Shown here in pieces: positions 9,176-19,809 of a stretch of 20,476 nt of DNA (positions are counted from its first letter, which is position 1; every line of letters begins with the position of its first letter). The stretch covers positions 1 to 20,476 of the forward strand of contig NW_014013420.1 in the NCBI RefSeq assembly GCF_000611645.1, read 5' to 3'. The stretch is from Monoraphidium neglectum (lineage: Eukaryota; Chlorophyta; Chlorophyceae; Sphaeropleales; Selenastraceae). Made by a program: the position numbers and the translations under genes. The notes beneath the pieces were generated by a model that did not search any database, had not been told where the DNA came from, and was given only the letters and a program-made list of their open reading frames with translations.

Positions 9176-12100
9176 TGCGCACGCGCGCGCGTTTGTAAGC
9201 AGGCGAGCTAAGCCGTGTGCGTTAAAGCTCATACACACGCATGTGCTCAAAACTTTGCCCAGGTGCGCGGGTGGAAGATCCAGTGCATCTTGCCTACACA
9301 GGCGATCCAGTAGCCACCCAATCAGCCCCTGACCTCCCCCAGTTTGAAAGCCAGGACGTCAGGACCCACCCGGAAGCTGCCCTCCAGGCTCTCGGCCTGG
9401 TAGATCGCCGAGAGCGGCACCCGCAGGCACCCAAGAAACCGCCGCTCCCGCTCCGGCAGCCGCCCGCCCTCCGTCAGCCCCTCCCACGCCGCCGCGTTCG
9501 CGCTGCCGGCGCCGTCCCCCACGTCCCCCTCCTCCGCACCCTGCCCGCCGCCGTTTCTGCGCTGCGGCGAGCGGGACGCGCGGCGCGCGGCGGCGTCGCG
9601 CTCGCGCTCGAGGCGCTCCTTTGCGGCCGGTGTCATGATCTCGTCGAAGATGTTGAGGGTTAGGACGCCGTCTGACTCACGGAGCGCCATGGGGGAAGCT
9701 TCCTGGTCGAGGTCAAAGACTGGGAATGCCACCTGGGCGGATGGTCAGATGGCGGAAGTGCAAGGGGCGGGGCGTGCCGGAATGTTTGGGCGGTTCAGGA
9801 GGTTGAGCTGGATCTGAGGGGCGGTTTGGGGCTCGTTTGACTTACAGATGGAGGGCATCTTGAATGATGCGAAGCAAAGCAGGCAACTGGCTGCGATCGT
9901 TACCGGGTGACAGAAGTTTCGCAAGCACAGCGGGAACGCGGCCCTTTGCAGGCGCGACCGCCCGAGATAGCAGCAGCCGGGCCTCCCCTGCACGGCGCCC
10001 CACCTGCTCGTTCCATATCGGGCTGTCGCTGTCGACCGCCACCGTCCGCCGCACCATGCCCCTGAAACGCGCCTCCACAAAGCATGACAGCCCCTCCCCC
10101 GCGCCGACCGCGTCCCCCTCCACATCCTCCCAGCCGGCCCCCCCGGCCGCCGCCCAGTCGCCCGTGCCGCGGGGCCCCGCGGCGCCGCCCGGCCTGCCGG
10201 CACCGGTGCCGCCGCCGGGCTGGCTGTCGCGCGTGGCGAGGCGGCTGCTGGCAAGGGGAGTGCCGCGGTTTGCTGCAGGCACACATGGTTTTGTTGTGTG
10301 GAATCAGACAATACATGCGTTTATGGAAGCAGTACAGGCGTGGCTTCCAAGCGAGCCGGCACTGCATACGCTTTCAGCGCAGGCGGTCAGCCCTAGGGCG
10401 CTCCATTGCCGTCCGCAGCCCCTGCTGCCAATCACAACACCACCGGGCCCTGCCAGCTCACCCGCCCCCCTCGTCGGCGACCCCCGCCGCTGTGCGCGCC
10501 CGCCGGCAAGCGTCAGCCGCGCCGGCAGGTTTGTGGCGCGCTGGATCGTGACTATGAGGGCCGTCTCACGCGGCACGCAGGCCGACACCTTGCGGACGGC
10601 CCTGCGCCGCGGCCGCAAGGGCCGCGCCGGCTGCAGGGGGGCCAGGCGGTACGGGGTGGGGATGAGCGCGCTGATGCGCTGAGGTATGCTGAGATGGGGG
10701 TGCCAGGGGGGGGGGGCGCCGGGCGGGCACGCGCGGCCCAGTGCATCCGGCGGCCAGTGCCCTTCCAGCAGCCGTCCCAGTGCCGCGCGGTGGTGCTGCT
10801 CAACGCTTGCCGCGCTTGGCACCTCACCAGCCCTCTCCCACGCAATCAAAGATTCCAACGCATGGAACGCGTCCCATCCAACCATCAGAAGCATCGGGTC
10901 TCCGTCCAAGACAGACGGCAACACCCCCGTCTCAAGGCACGCCCACCTGCAGCAGCCCCACCAGGCTGCCAAAGTCGAGCTTGAACTCGGGCAGCGCCGC
11001 GTCCTTCACGACGTCGTCCGTCCGCAGCCGCCGCGCTGCGCCCCGCCCCGGCCCCGCGCCGCCGCCGCCCGCCGCGCGCAGGCGGAGGGCGAAGTCCCTG
11101 CAGTTGGCCAGATCCGCAGCTCAGCGGATGCTCCAGATAGACCCAAGCGTCGACTCTCCACAACAATGCTCAAGGAAGCAGTTTATGCGTTTTCTTGCAA
11201 GCAAGCGGCCGCCGCGCCCCACCTGATGCGCTCCTGCCGCTCCTCCAGCGCCCGCGCCAGCGCCCCGTGTGCCCACTTCATCGCCCGCTCCTGCCGCCCC
11301 CCTGTCACCAGCAGCCCGCCGATCGCCGCCGCCCTCTCCCCGGCCCCCGCCCCGCTGACGTCGGCGCCGCCCAGATGCGGCTGGTGCAGGGTCGGCAGGC
11401 CCAGGGCAGAAGCTTCCAGTCGGGCAAGGGCCTGCATGTGCGCGTCCTGCTGGTCTAGGGTGTCCCTGGAGGAAAGCGGCGCCACCAGCCTGCCGGCGCC
11501 GCCTGCGACCAAAAGAACGCGAGGCGAGGGCGAGGAAGCCGTGACGGGCGCGGCGCAAGACCTGAGGTCCACAAGTGTGCGGCTGTTTGTACGGTGCTTG
11601 CGTATGCATCCGTGCTATGCAGCTGTAGCGTTCGCGCACGCCGCCCGAGAAAATTGCTCTGGGCAAGGCTTGGTAAGGACGTCAGCGACGGGGCATGCCC
11701 TCGTTCACTGCCCCAGCCCGGGCCGCAAACCGTGCACGCTGCCCTGCCCCTCAATCGCGCCGCCCCACCTCGCGCGCCATCCGTTTGCCGGAACGCCCCC
11801 GCCTCCCAGCGGCGCCGGAGGAACGCCGCGCGCTGGTCGCAGGGCCGGTCTGACGTCATCGCCAAATCTGGCAGCAGGCCGGGGCGGAACAGGTCCGGGG
11901 GACCCTGAAGGGAGGGGATGCAGAGGGTTGGGTCGGTGCAGAGGTTTTGGTGGGTGAAAGGGTTGATGGGGGCTGCGGCTGGCATCGGCGGCTGCGCTAA
12001 GCGGGGTTGCAGGGAGCATCGCGAGCGGGAACACAACCCACCCGCGCCCCCGCTGAGGCAGGACCCCGCGCCCACCTCCCCGCCGCCCGCCACTCCTGCC

Positions 12101-15100
12101 TCCTGCGCTCTGAGGAGCTCCAGCAGCTGCGCGTTGCGGGGGTCGTTCGGGTCGAGCGGCGCGTGGCGCCGCAGCCACCGCGCCGCACGCGCGCGGGACG
12201 CCTGCAAAAGGGGAGGCGAGGTGCGGAGCGAGCCGTGGGTCGAGACAGCAGGCGTGTATGTGGTGGCGTGTGAGCGAAGCAACCCCATGACGCTCCCAGC
12301 CACATGTTCGGCTCTTGAGTTGTCGTGTTGGTGCAAGCCGACCAAGAAACCAAAAGCATGGCAAGGCTGATGGGGGGTATGGTCCCATGGAGTGCAGCCG
12401 GGCTGGGGGTCACAACGCTTTGCAGCAGCGCAGTAGCTGACAAACAGCAGAGCGCCCAACCCCACCTGGCAGCCGCCTCCTACGGCGCGCCTCAGCGCCT
12501 TTTCTGCGCTCATCGCCGGCTGCGGCGGCATCAGCACCGCCCCAACTTCCAGATCCCACCCCGTCCGCCGCCCAGGCTGCGGGTCGGCCACAGGGTTGTG
12601 CCGCATCCGCGGCGCCGCCGCTGTTGACCGTCCGCTGATGACGCCGCCGGCGCCCACAGAAGCAGCGTCGAGCGCGGCCGGCAGGCGGCCGCCGCCGGCG
12701 TCGTGCGCCGGCCAGCCAGGCAGCGGCTGCTTGGCGCCGCCGCGGTCGTCCTCGAAGGCCGACAGGGGGTTGTTGTACGTCCGCCACGCCCCGCCGGCCG
12801 GCGAGGACGGCGCAGATGGTGAAGCAGCCGCGCCGGGCACCCCATTTGTGTGCGCAGCAGTGCTGGTCCCGCCAAACGGCTGCACCAACGTGAGTGTCGC
12901 AACCGCGTCCCCCTGAACGTCGTCCTCCGCGCCGCGCCCGCCGCCGCCGCCGAGCGCGCCGCCGTACACGCCGCACCCGACGGCCTCGAAGCCGCCCTCC
13001 GGCACCCAGCCGCTGCGCACGAAAACGACCCCAGACGGGTACATCGGCTCGCCTGCCGGCGCCGGCGCCGTCGCCCGCCGCCCCGGCGCCTCGTCCCCGC
13101 CCGCACCACCCTCTGCCGCGGCTGCTGCTGCGCGTGCGAGCTCGGCGGGCGGCGCGGGGTCGGGGCTCGTCCAGCTGAACGCCTTTGGCTGGGGGTCAAC
13201 GTGGGGCGTGCCGCCCGCACCCGGGACTGCCAGGAAGACGGACGCAACAAGGCGGTCTGTCAGGCCGCCGCGCTCCCAGAGCTGCAGCCGGACTGAGTCC
13301 GGCCATTTTAGCAGTCGTACGCTGCATGTGGGACAGGGCAGGCGGAGGTGACAAAGTCAGGGGGCGAGCAGCCGCCTTGTTTAGTGACAAGGCGCGAAAA
13401 GCTGGAGACCGCAATCTGGATGCTGATTTGGTGAGCAGACAAAACCGCTGTGAAACATCCATACATCAACAAGACGATGCAGCATTTATGTTTGTGCTGC
13501 TCTTGGAAAAACGCACGCGCTGCAGGCAGGCGCTCCAAGCAGTGGCGCGCGCGCACCTGAAGAGGTCCCTGAAGTCCACCGTGAAGTCATCCTGCATGGA
13601 TAACACCTGGGAAGTTCCCACCCCCTTGCCGTTGATCACCAGGCGCGAGTAGTACCTGCGGAGCGCGTGTCATCACCGCCAGACCAGCCCTTGGTGACGT
13701 CACACACGGTCATGCGGCTAGGCGGCTTGGCGAATTGACCGTGATGATTTCACGGACAGCATCATGAAGGGCGACGCGCAGCGCAACCCGTGCTCCTCGC
13801 TTGAAGGTGACTCCCGGTCAAGCCTGGTGCCCCTTGACCCGCCGCGGCGTCTTGGCCCTTCTAACCTGCAGCGCCCGCTGAAGCGCGGCCCCTGGACGCG
13901 CGGCGGCCCCGCATCGCATCCGCCTGCGGCGGCGGCGCCGACAGAGAGCACGGGCTCCAAGAGCGGGGCGCGCGCCACGCCCGGCTGCGTGTTGAACGTG
14001 CGTGGGTTTGCGAAACAGGAAAACGTCAACTAGAGCAGGGGCCTTGCCGCTTGGTGCTGCGCCACACTGAAGCTAGAGCCGTGCTCTCCATTGTGGTTGG
14101 GCTGATGGCCTTGCTTGAACAGGTCCATGTCAACAATCCAACAGCCCAACGTCAGCTGTACACACGTACTCAGTACTCCCGTTGCCCATTGACAGCTGTG
14201 CACCATCCCCTTGGTTTCCCGGCAGCCGCAACCAAAGCCTCACCCGGCCCGCAGCGACCTCGGCCTCTGCCCGCGCCCAGGCCGCCGCGGCCTGCTCCTG
14301 GGTGACGGGGCCGCGCCTTGGGGCGGGCCCCAGCAGGGCGAGGCGCGCCTCCAGGGCGGCCACCTCGGGGTCGGCGGGGTCGGCTGAGACACGGCTCTGG
14401 TGGGGAAAGATGGTGCGTAGGGGTTTGGTGTGTGTGTGGGATGGGGGGGGCGGGCGGTAGGGTGCACACGCGTGGTGTCCATGCACGGGCATGAGTGCAC
14501 CGAAGGGCATCTCCGCGAGCCTGTCTGCAGGCGCGTGCATGCACGCGCAACTTGAAGCACGAGCATGTGCGGGCCTGCACTTCCTATACCCAAGGTAGAC
14601 GTAGAAATGAAACAAACTTGCGCGCGCACTTCGCCCCTTTCACACCATGCGCCCCACCTTCAGCAGCGCCAGCCGCGACGCCGCGCCTGCCACCGCCAGC
14701 GCGTGCGCCTCGCACCCCGCCTCCACGCGCCGCAGCGCGAAGCCCTCGGGCGCCGCCTCCTCGTCGCGCGGCAGCGGCGCCGGCCAGTCCGGCAGTCCGA
14801 GGATCGGCTCTGCCTCTGCCACCAGCAGGGCAACATCCAGGTCTCGCCGCGTCAGGCCGTCCTGCGCACGGCAGCCCCAGCGACCGTGTCATTCGGAGCA
14901 ATGCCTGTTGTCTTGAATGACATTCAACACATGACTCGCAGTTTCTGGGCGGGATATCAGGCGCGCCCGAAAAACGGCGGGGGCCTGGGGTGGCAGCGCA
15001 CTTCTTCATAACGGCACAGGGATCCCCCGGGGCGCCCGGCGGCGTGCGGGGCGGGACGCCGGCGTCCTGCGGCGCCTGCAAAAATACACGCACCTGCTGC

Positions 15101-18100
15101 GTGGGTGTGTCGTCCTCGTGGGGGCGCTGCACCAGGTGTAACTGGATGTCTGTTAGGGCGCGCCCCTGCTGCATCCGTGCCTGCGGCCAGGTGGGGGCCA
15201 GGGTTTTGGGGCGGGGCACCGACCCATCAGGGCGCAAAGGTGGGAACGGGGCCTGCGCACGGCTGCCGAGACGTGCGCATTGCCTCTTGTGACAGACCGC
15301 CTGTGAGCAAAACTCACCTATGCCACCAGTACGGCCAGTGCGCTCTCCCCTTCTGGCCTTCGCCTCCATTGACAAACCCACCAGAACCCAGTCAGCTGCG
15401 TAACATCCACAAGAACCCACAAAACTCCATGACTCCGCAGCACGCACAAGGACGTTCACCAACCCCCATCAAGACCCACCTGCAGGAGCTGCTTCCAGAC
15501 TCGACCCATCGCAGCCGCCGTGCCATTCAGCAGCTCCGCCTCCTCCTCTGCCAGCTGCCTTGTCTCCGCCACGTCGCGCTCCAGCTCCGCCAGGCGGCCG
15601 GCCAGCCATAGGACCTGTTTTGTTTGTAAAGGCGAGTGAATGGGCGCGGGGTCAGGCCTTGAGGTGGTGTGTGGGCTGCTCAGTCAAGCGCGAGACACCA
15701 GCTGACAGTGGCAGGGTTGGTGCCTGTGAGTCAACATCCTTGACGGGACGCTTGTGTGGAGCAGCTGAGGAGATAGAGGTCAGCGCCAAAAGGGCGCACA
15801 CACACACACACCACAGCACGTCCCCTCGCAGAGCGCCCACCTTGCTGTCTTTTTCGCCGCCGTCGCAGGCATCGCCGCTGCCACCGCCTTGATCACGGCC
15901 AACCCTGTCCTCTGCCGCCGCCCCGGCCCGTGCCCCCTGCTGCCTCCGCTGCTGCTGCCGCTGGGGCGACGCAGCCGCCCCTTCAACCGCCGCCCCACGG
16001 GACGCCCGCCGCTGCTCCGCCACGCTGCTGCCCCCGACACCACCGCTGCTGTCGCCGCCGCCGCCGCCGCCGCTGCAGCCGCCGCCCTTTTCCAGGTCTT
16101 GGGCAGCAAACAGGGCCTCGCGTGCCGCCAGCAGAGCATCCTCCAGGGCGGCGAGCTTGCGCCCGTAAAAGGGGCCCAGCCCGACAGCCTGGCGCCGCTT
16201 CAACTCCCTGAACATCGACAGCAGCTTGGCGGCCTAGTTGGGGGGCGGCGAAAAGTGCGCGGCGGTCGAGTCGAGGTCGCGGAACAGGACGCGACGAACG
16301 CGGCGCAAAGCGCAGCTCGCGTGACGCCATGACTGAGTGCGATGGCACGTGCTGGGTGAGAGAGCAGGTGGGCGACCGATGGCAGAACAAGTCTTTGCCC
16401 TGCAGCAGCCGCGGCTTGTGTTTGCCGAGCGACTGCAGCTCCCGCTGCGCCCCTGCACCCACCAGCTGCTGCTCCCGCCCCATCATCGGGTGCGCAGCAA
16501 ACTCCAGCGGCCCCATCTGGATGTCGAGGCGGTAGGTGCGCCCCTCCTCCTCGCGCCCGCCGGCGCGGACCGCGGCCGGAAGGTAGGCGGTGTCGGTGCG
16601 GGGGGCGTCCTGGTCCCAGCGCCGCGCGGGGCGCTCCTTGTGCGCCTGAAAATGCGATTGGGTCGTCACCCGTCAAATTGTGAGGGTAAAATATGTCATG
16701 TGAGGTGTTTGCTTCAGTCCGAGGCAAGCGTATATTGGGTCCAAGACCAAAGTCAAAACTGGGCAAGAGGGGGCAGGCTCGAGACACCATCCTTCGAAAG
16801 GGGGATGAGCTGTGCCAGGGTAGCCGGGGCTGCGCAAAACATACAGCTGTGGAAGTGGTGCAGTCCTTCCAGGCGCTACTGTGCAGCAAGCAGGCCGCAC
16901 GCAACGGCTGACCCTGTCACACACCGTCGCACCTTCAGGGGGCAGGGCTCGCAGGCCAGCAGCCCATTGGCCCCAAACCACCACGGCACCCCGCGCCGCC
17001 GCCCCGCAACCGCGGCCGCCGGCAGCGCCGCGGGCAGCGCGCCGCCCGCGGCCACGTGGCGCGTGAGGGCAGCGGCATCAATGGTGACAGCCTTGGACAG
17101 GCGCTGCTCAAGCTTGTACAGCGACGAATTGTTGATCTGACGAGGTTGTGCAGAATTCAGCGCACGGCCCAGCGGCGGCACATCGGCGGCGGTGCAGCTC
17201 TTGAATGTTAGATACCCAGTGGGGAGATGGGCTTGCACCCACGAAAGGGCAGCAAGGGCATCGCTGCTGCCAGCCAGCTGCAACTGAATCAGCAGCAGAA
17301 GCAGCAGCAACAACAAAGAGGGACCATTGCTGCTGCTGGCTCAAGCTGATCAGTGCCCGGCGCTCGCATCCCGCGTGTGTGTGTGCCCACCCACCCGCGG
17401 CCGCGGCGCCACAAACAGCCCGATCTCCTCTTCTGGCTCCCGCCCCGCCGCATCTGCAGCGGCGCGCGCCGCGCTGGGCAGGGCGCGTCCGAGGCGGTCC
17501 ACCGAGAAGCGCAGGTACAGCTGCTCCTCGGCTTCCGGGTCCGGCAGTACGGCCTGCAAGAGCAGAGTGACGACGCTGGACGGTGTGCGGGCTGCATGTT
17601 TCTTTCCTAGCTGCAGTGCCGCTAGGCAAGCATAGCGCATGCAACACAGGGAACGCTGCTGCTTTTGTGAGGGCTCGCGGCACCAAGCTACACAACCCCA
17701 GAGCCTGAGGGTGCAGCTGGGCAAGCGGCTGTGCTGCAAAAGGGGCGGGTGACCCCTTGATTTAATGTCAAGCCTCTGGAGCCGTCGATGGAGCCCATGA
17801 ATCAGCATGGTTTGTGGTAGGCAGCATGGCAGATGCTGACTGGTTGCTGCCCTTTCACCTTCTGGCAGCCGTCGTATGACACCAGGTCGGCCAGGAGCAG
17901 CTGCTGCCCTGCATACTCTCCTTGCGCCTCGTCATCCCCGCTGCCCGCTGCGTTCCCGTCAACTCCCGCCGCGTTTTCTGTGCTGCCATCGTGCGACCAG
18001 TTGTGGCCGACTGCGAAACAGTGTCACAAGTCATCAGGGGTGGTTTTGGCAGATGAGCGCCTGGACACGGACACACCGCAGCTGCCGCACAGCGAATGGT

Positions 18101-18318
18101 GATTGGACTGCTTTGGAAGTTGACAAATGTTGTAGCACGCAAGCATTGCAGATGCATCGCCAGAAGCCCACCGAGCACGCGTATCTGTGCTGCGCACCTG
18201 CAGTGCTGGCATCAACGTGCGCCGCTTCGCTGGCAACCAGACCATCCGACGCGGAGAGGGGCCGCCTGGCCTCCAAGCGACGGCGCAATCCAGCCAAAGG
18301 TGATTCTGGTAGCGTCAT
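5487..18318 (-). CDS. CC2D2A: CC2D2A, ciliary transition-zone C2-domain scaffold
   Basis: CC2D2A is an MKS-module protein at the base of cilia that helps build the transition-zone gate. 28 exons, minus strand: 18318-18198, 18010-17859, 17553-17395, 17136-16933, 16645-16463, 16233-15841, 15614-15480, 15180-15094, 14861-14658, 14396-14244, 13984-13866, 13655-13557, 13321-12466, 12201-12076, 11904-11769, 11502-11223, 11097-10947, 10678-10462, 10272-10004, 9732-9370, 8968-8808, 8573-8426, 8158-7952, 7644-7166, 6908-6776, 6445-6358, 6164-5944, 5729-5487. They sum to 6,087 nt, 2,028 residues, with every phase matching. Human CC2D2A is about 1,620; the excess is low-complexity insertions. Order: EEEIGLFVAPRPR motif, coiled coil, N-terminal C2, LDPNDPRNAQLLELL motif, second C2, degenerate transglutaminase-like domain, C-terminal FAMASYVEP...WVYVAAI block. 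Assignment rests on recalled family motifs throughout. Least certain are the exon 8-9 junction and the exon 24 donor. Confidence 0.94.
6497..6627. repeat. (GT)n / alternating purine-pyrimidine microsatellite
   Basis: Runs of TG dinucleotides, interrupted by TTTG, AGGGA and a CGCGCG segment. The tract lies in CC2D2A intron 25 (6775-6446); the transcript carries CA repeats roughly 50-180 nt upstream of the acceptor of exon 26. Confidence 0.9.
6776..8158 (-). other. CC2D2A transglutaminase-like (peptidase-like) domain, exons 23-25
   Basis: About residues 1573-1845. Recognisable blocks are HLPFLEDASF, GGGDHEEHAHLLAGLFLEIG, ALVVLGNSLQGAAAAFVLTT, RLWNPLSGQCVPV, VRAYLSPDG, SNIWVNVQ and SWDLEQGSCWRPFF, in the same order as in animal CC2D2A. 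By position the catalytic Cys-His-Asp of active relatives is absent (Asp/Glu, Ala and Asn instead), as in the family, so the fold is probably a binding module rather than an enzyme. A roughly 105-residue insertion with a polyglutamine tract sits between FVLTT and WNPLSG. Confidence 0.8.
7312..7386. repeat. Pure 25-copy CTG/CAG trinucleotide repeat, coding
   Basis: Twenty-five uninterrupted CTG units on the plus strand are CAG codons on the sense strand of CC2D2A exon 24 and encode Gln about 1728-1752. Shorter broken Gln-rich stretches lie just upstream in the protein (APQQPGSQQPDLQEAGLQ), suggesting the tract grew from an existing Gln-rich loop. Confidence 0.97.
9062..9173. repeat. (GA)n purine tract in CC2D2A intron 20
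   Basis: Plus-strand GA repeat with a few C/A/T interruptions to about 9133, then near-perfect GA to 9173, within the gene's longest intron (9369-8969). In the transcript it is a long TC-rich pyrimidine tract about 95-205 nt before the exon 21 acceptor. Confidence 0.92.
9370..10678 (-). other. CC2D2A second C2 domain (exons 18-20)
   Basis: About residues 1187-1469. Strands in order: ALIVTIQRATNLPARL, CFVEARFRGMVRRTVAV, DSPIWNEQVAFPVFDLD, GVLTLNIFDEIM, RRFLGCLRVPLSAIYQAES. The family's PFVEVSF, PSWNEEL, INIFDE and WLGxVxxPFSxIY positions are all recognisable. Exons 18 and 19 carry low-complexity insertions (GGRAQRR..., and a Gly/Ala-rich stretch before CFVEARF), and exon 20 has a basic insert before the FLGCLRV strand. 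Confidence 0.88.
12466..13655 (-). other. CC2D2A N-terminal C2 domain (exons 12-13)
   Basis: Exon 12 gives YYSRLVINGKGVG and DDFTVDFRDLF. Exon 13 continues with VRLLKWPDSVRLQLWERG and DRLVASVFLAVPG, matching the family's N-terminal C2 block, in which the strand pattern is easily recognised. The rest of the 285-codon exon 13 contains Ala/Gly/Pro-rich insertions between further conserved strands (GVVFVRSGWVPEG, AVATLTLVQPFGG) before ending at CQ and a GTGGGG donor. Confidence 0.85.
15480..16233 (-). other. CC2D2A coiled-coil region (exons 6-7)
   Basis: About residues 274-449. Charged helical stretches (LSMFRELKRRQA, LAALEDALLAAREALFAAQD, LAELERDVAETRQLAEEEAE) flank a long Gly/Ser/Gln-rich linker in exon 6. 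Human CC2D2A also has its coiled coil upstream of the C2 domains. The linker is low-complexity and probably disordered. Confidence 0.75.
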
Positions 18319-18463
18319 GTTAGCCCTACACGCCCTCCGGAGCCCTCATCGACCCTTGCCAGATCGTCTATCTTGCACACATCAGCTTTCGCAATTGTAA
18401 ATTAGTTAATCCGTTGTGTAATCCAGCCGAACGCAGGCTGAGCGTCCGTGCGACCGAGCGGCC

Positions 18464-18492
18464 CAGGTGGTGGACGGGTTGACCGCCACCTG
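18464..18492. repeat. 7-bp inverted repeat in divergent promoter
   Basis: CAGGTGG at 18464-18470 and CCACCTG at 18486-18492 with a 15-base spacer. It could bind a dimeric factor acting on both genes, but a 7-bp match can also arise by chance. Confidence 0.4.
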
Positions 18493-18661
18493 AGTTCACG
18501 AACAGCAAGAAAATCGGTATGACACAAACATGTCTGCTATTACATAAGCTAGATATGAATCTTTTGCGCCTCTGATGCATTTTCGCTGATCTCAGCTTTG
18601 TTGATCATCCGGTAGACTTGTGCTTTTGCCTTTGCCGCAACTCACCACAAAACAGTTGAGC

Positions 18662-18670
18662 TATATATAT
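18662..18670 (+). promoter_or_regulatory. TATA box of the 218-residue membrane-protein gene
   Basis: TATATATAT, 85-93 bp upstream of the ATG at 18755. Transcription would begin near 18690-18700. An earlier in-frame ATG at 18620 lies upstream of the box and is therefore not used. Confidence 0.6.
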
Positions 18671-18754
18671 CACTCGACGGACACGCGAGCTCGAAACAGC
18701 AACCGCAAACATCTCCATCATCGCCCAGCGGCCTACGGCCAGCCCGCGGCCACA

Positions 18755-19809
18755 ATGACGCGGCCAATTGGAGCTGCACAGGGTTTACAGACAACCACAT
18801 CAACGAGCACCGCCGCAGCCACTGCAGACGAGCCGGAGAGCGGCATCAGCAGAGAGCGGCGTGCTGCTGTGGCGCGTGAGCGCTCCGCAGGACAGGCCAA
18901 CGCGGCGGCGATCGTAGTAATAGCAGGAGCCTTTGCAGGCTGGCTTTGGTGGCGGCGGCGCCAGCAGCAGCGAGCTGAGGACGACGAGGCGGACGGCGGC
19001 GTGGTCAAGCAGGCGCGGGCACACAAGGTGGGGGGGGGGGCATGGTTGGGGGCAGTGTGCTCCAGATGCGAAATGGGTCTTGAAGGCTCCACAAATGACA
19101 TAATCAGGACATGAGACATGGCTTGTCTGCATAGCTGCGGCATGTCGTTTGATGCTTCCATGCGTTCAAAAACACAGGGTGGCCGCAGCACATTTGCCTT
19201 CGCCCCCCGCGCCGGGGCGGCCAGCGGCGGCGGCGGCGGGGGCGGCGGCACGCCCGCGGTGCGGGGACCCCCGGCCCCGGCCGTCAACACAGTGGGCGGG
19301 GCGCGGCGCAAGAACCCGAAAAAGGACCGGGCGGGACGGCGGCAGCAGAAAGAGGAGAAAAAGAAGGGCGGCAAGGGCGGGTGCGTACGCCTGGGACCAG
19401 GAAGCAATGGGAGGGTTGCTTTTCGATGCGTAACGAGGCTGGGCGGTGGTCAGGCATATGGTTTGCTGGCTCTGCATACGCGTTAGTGTTGTCATGTGGG
19501 TGCCGGCAGCGCTCCCTACCGCAGTGTCAGCACACGCGTTGCAAACATTGGCATGCGCATCCGCGCAGCCCCACCATTCACGAAGCGGCCTCCCCAACCA
19601 TCCACGTCCCTTAAATTGCTCCGTACAGCGGCGGCGGCGCGGGCGGCGGCCTGGACCTGCTGCACAATGCGTCCGTGATCGACGCGGCCGAGGCCAAGGC
19701 GGCGGAGGAGGCGGCGCGTACGGTGAAGTACGTGGACTTGTCGAAAATGGACGAGGTGTACGACCGGGTGCGCGACTGGCAGGAGACCGGGAAGAAAAAG
19801 TTCAAGTAG
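18755..19809 (+). CDS. Unrecognised single-pass membrane protein, 218 residues
   Basis: Not recognised. Three exons, 18755-19027, 19178-19380 and 19629-19809, join in phases 0 and 2 to 657 nt. Residues 1-50 are Thr/Ala/Arg-rich with no obvious signal peptide. Residues about 50-66 (AAAIVVIAGAFAGWLWW) form one membrane segment, followed at once by RRRQQQR, so the positive-inside rule favours a cytosolic C-terminal part. Exon 2 is Gly/Pro-rich, then strongly basic (ARRKNPKKDRAGRRQQKEEKKK). Exon 3 carries a Gly run and a more ordered helical end: LDLLHNASVIDAAEAKAAEE, then VKYVDLSKMDEVYDRVRDWQ, then GKKKFK and the stop. The last block looks like a conserved motif, because it is compositionally unlike the rest. 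The start follows the TATA box. Function and compartment are unknown. Confidence 0.75.

Larger units (their letters stand above)
18319..18754. promoter_or_regulatory. Divergent intergenic region, CC2D2A / membrane-protein gene
   Basis: 436 bp separate the two start codons. The membrane-protein side has a clear TATA box; no equivalent is seen for CC2D2A, whose upstream DNA is AT-rich near 18395-18420. A 7-bp inverted repeat (CAGGTGG / CCACCTG) at 18464-18492 lies near the middle. No gene is seen here. Confidence 0.6.

Noticed and set aside
9844..10003. Extension of CC2D2A exon 19 to a perfect GTAAGT donor
   Set aside because: It would leave phase 2 before exon 20, which starts in phase 0. Ending at WNEQ (10004) gives the family-like WNEQVAFPVF junction.
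10686..11957. 423-codon plus-strand open reading frame
   Set aside because: It is antisense to CC2D2A exons 15-17, with Arg/Pro/Ala composition expected of GC-rich shadow frames, and has no motif.
11455..13044. 529-codon minus-strand open reading frame taken as one exon
   Set aside because: It reads through CC2D2A introns 13-15. Only the parts matching exons 13, 14 and 15 are conserved, and good splice sites flank them.
14990..15062. Possible extra CC2D2A exon after a TTTTGCAG acceptor
   Set aside because: Its best donor leaves phase 2, whereas exon 9 at 14861 must be entered in phase 0. Exons 8 and 9 already join in phase without it.
18620..18754. Upstream in-frame ATG for the membrane-protein gene
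   Set aside because: It lies upstream of the TATA box, and the extra residues would encode the TATA sequence itself.
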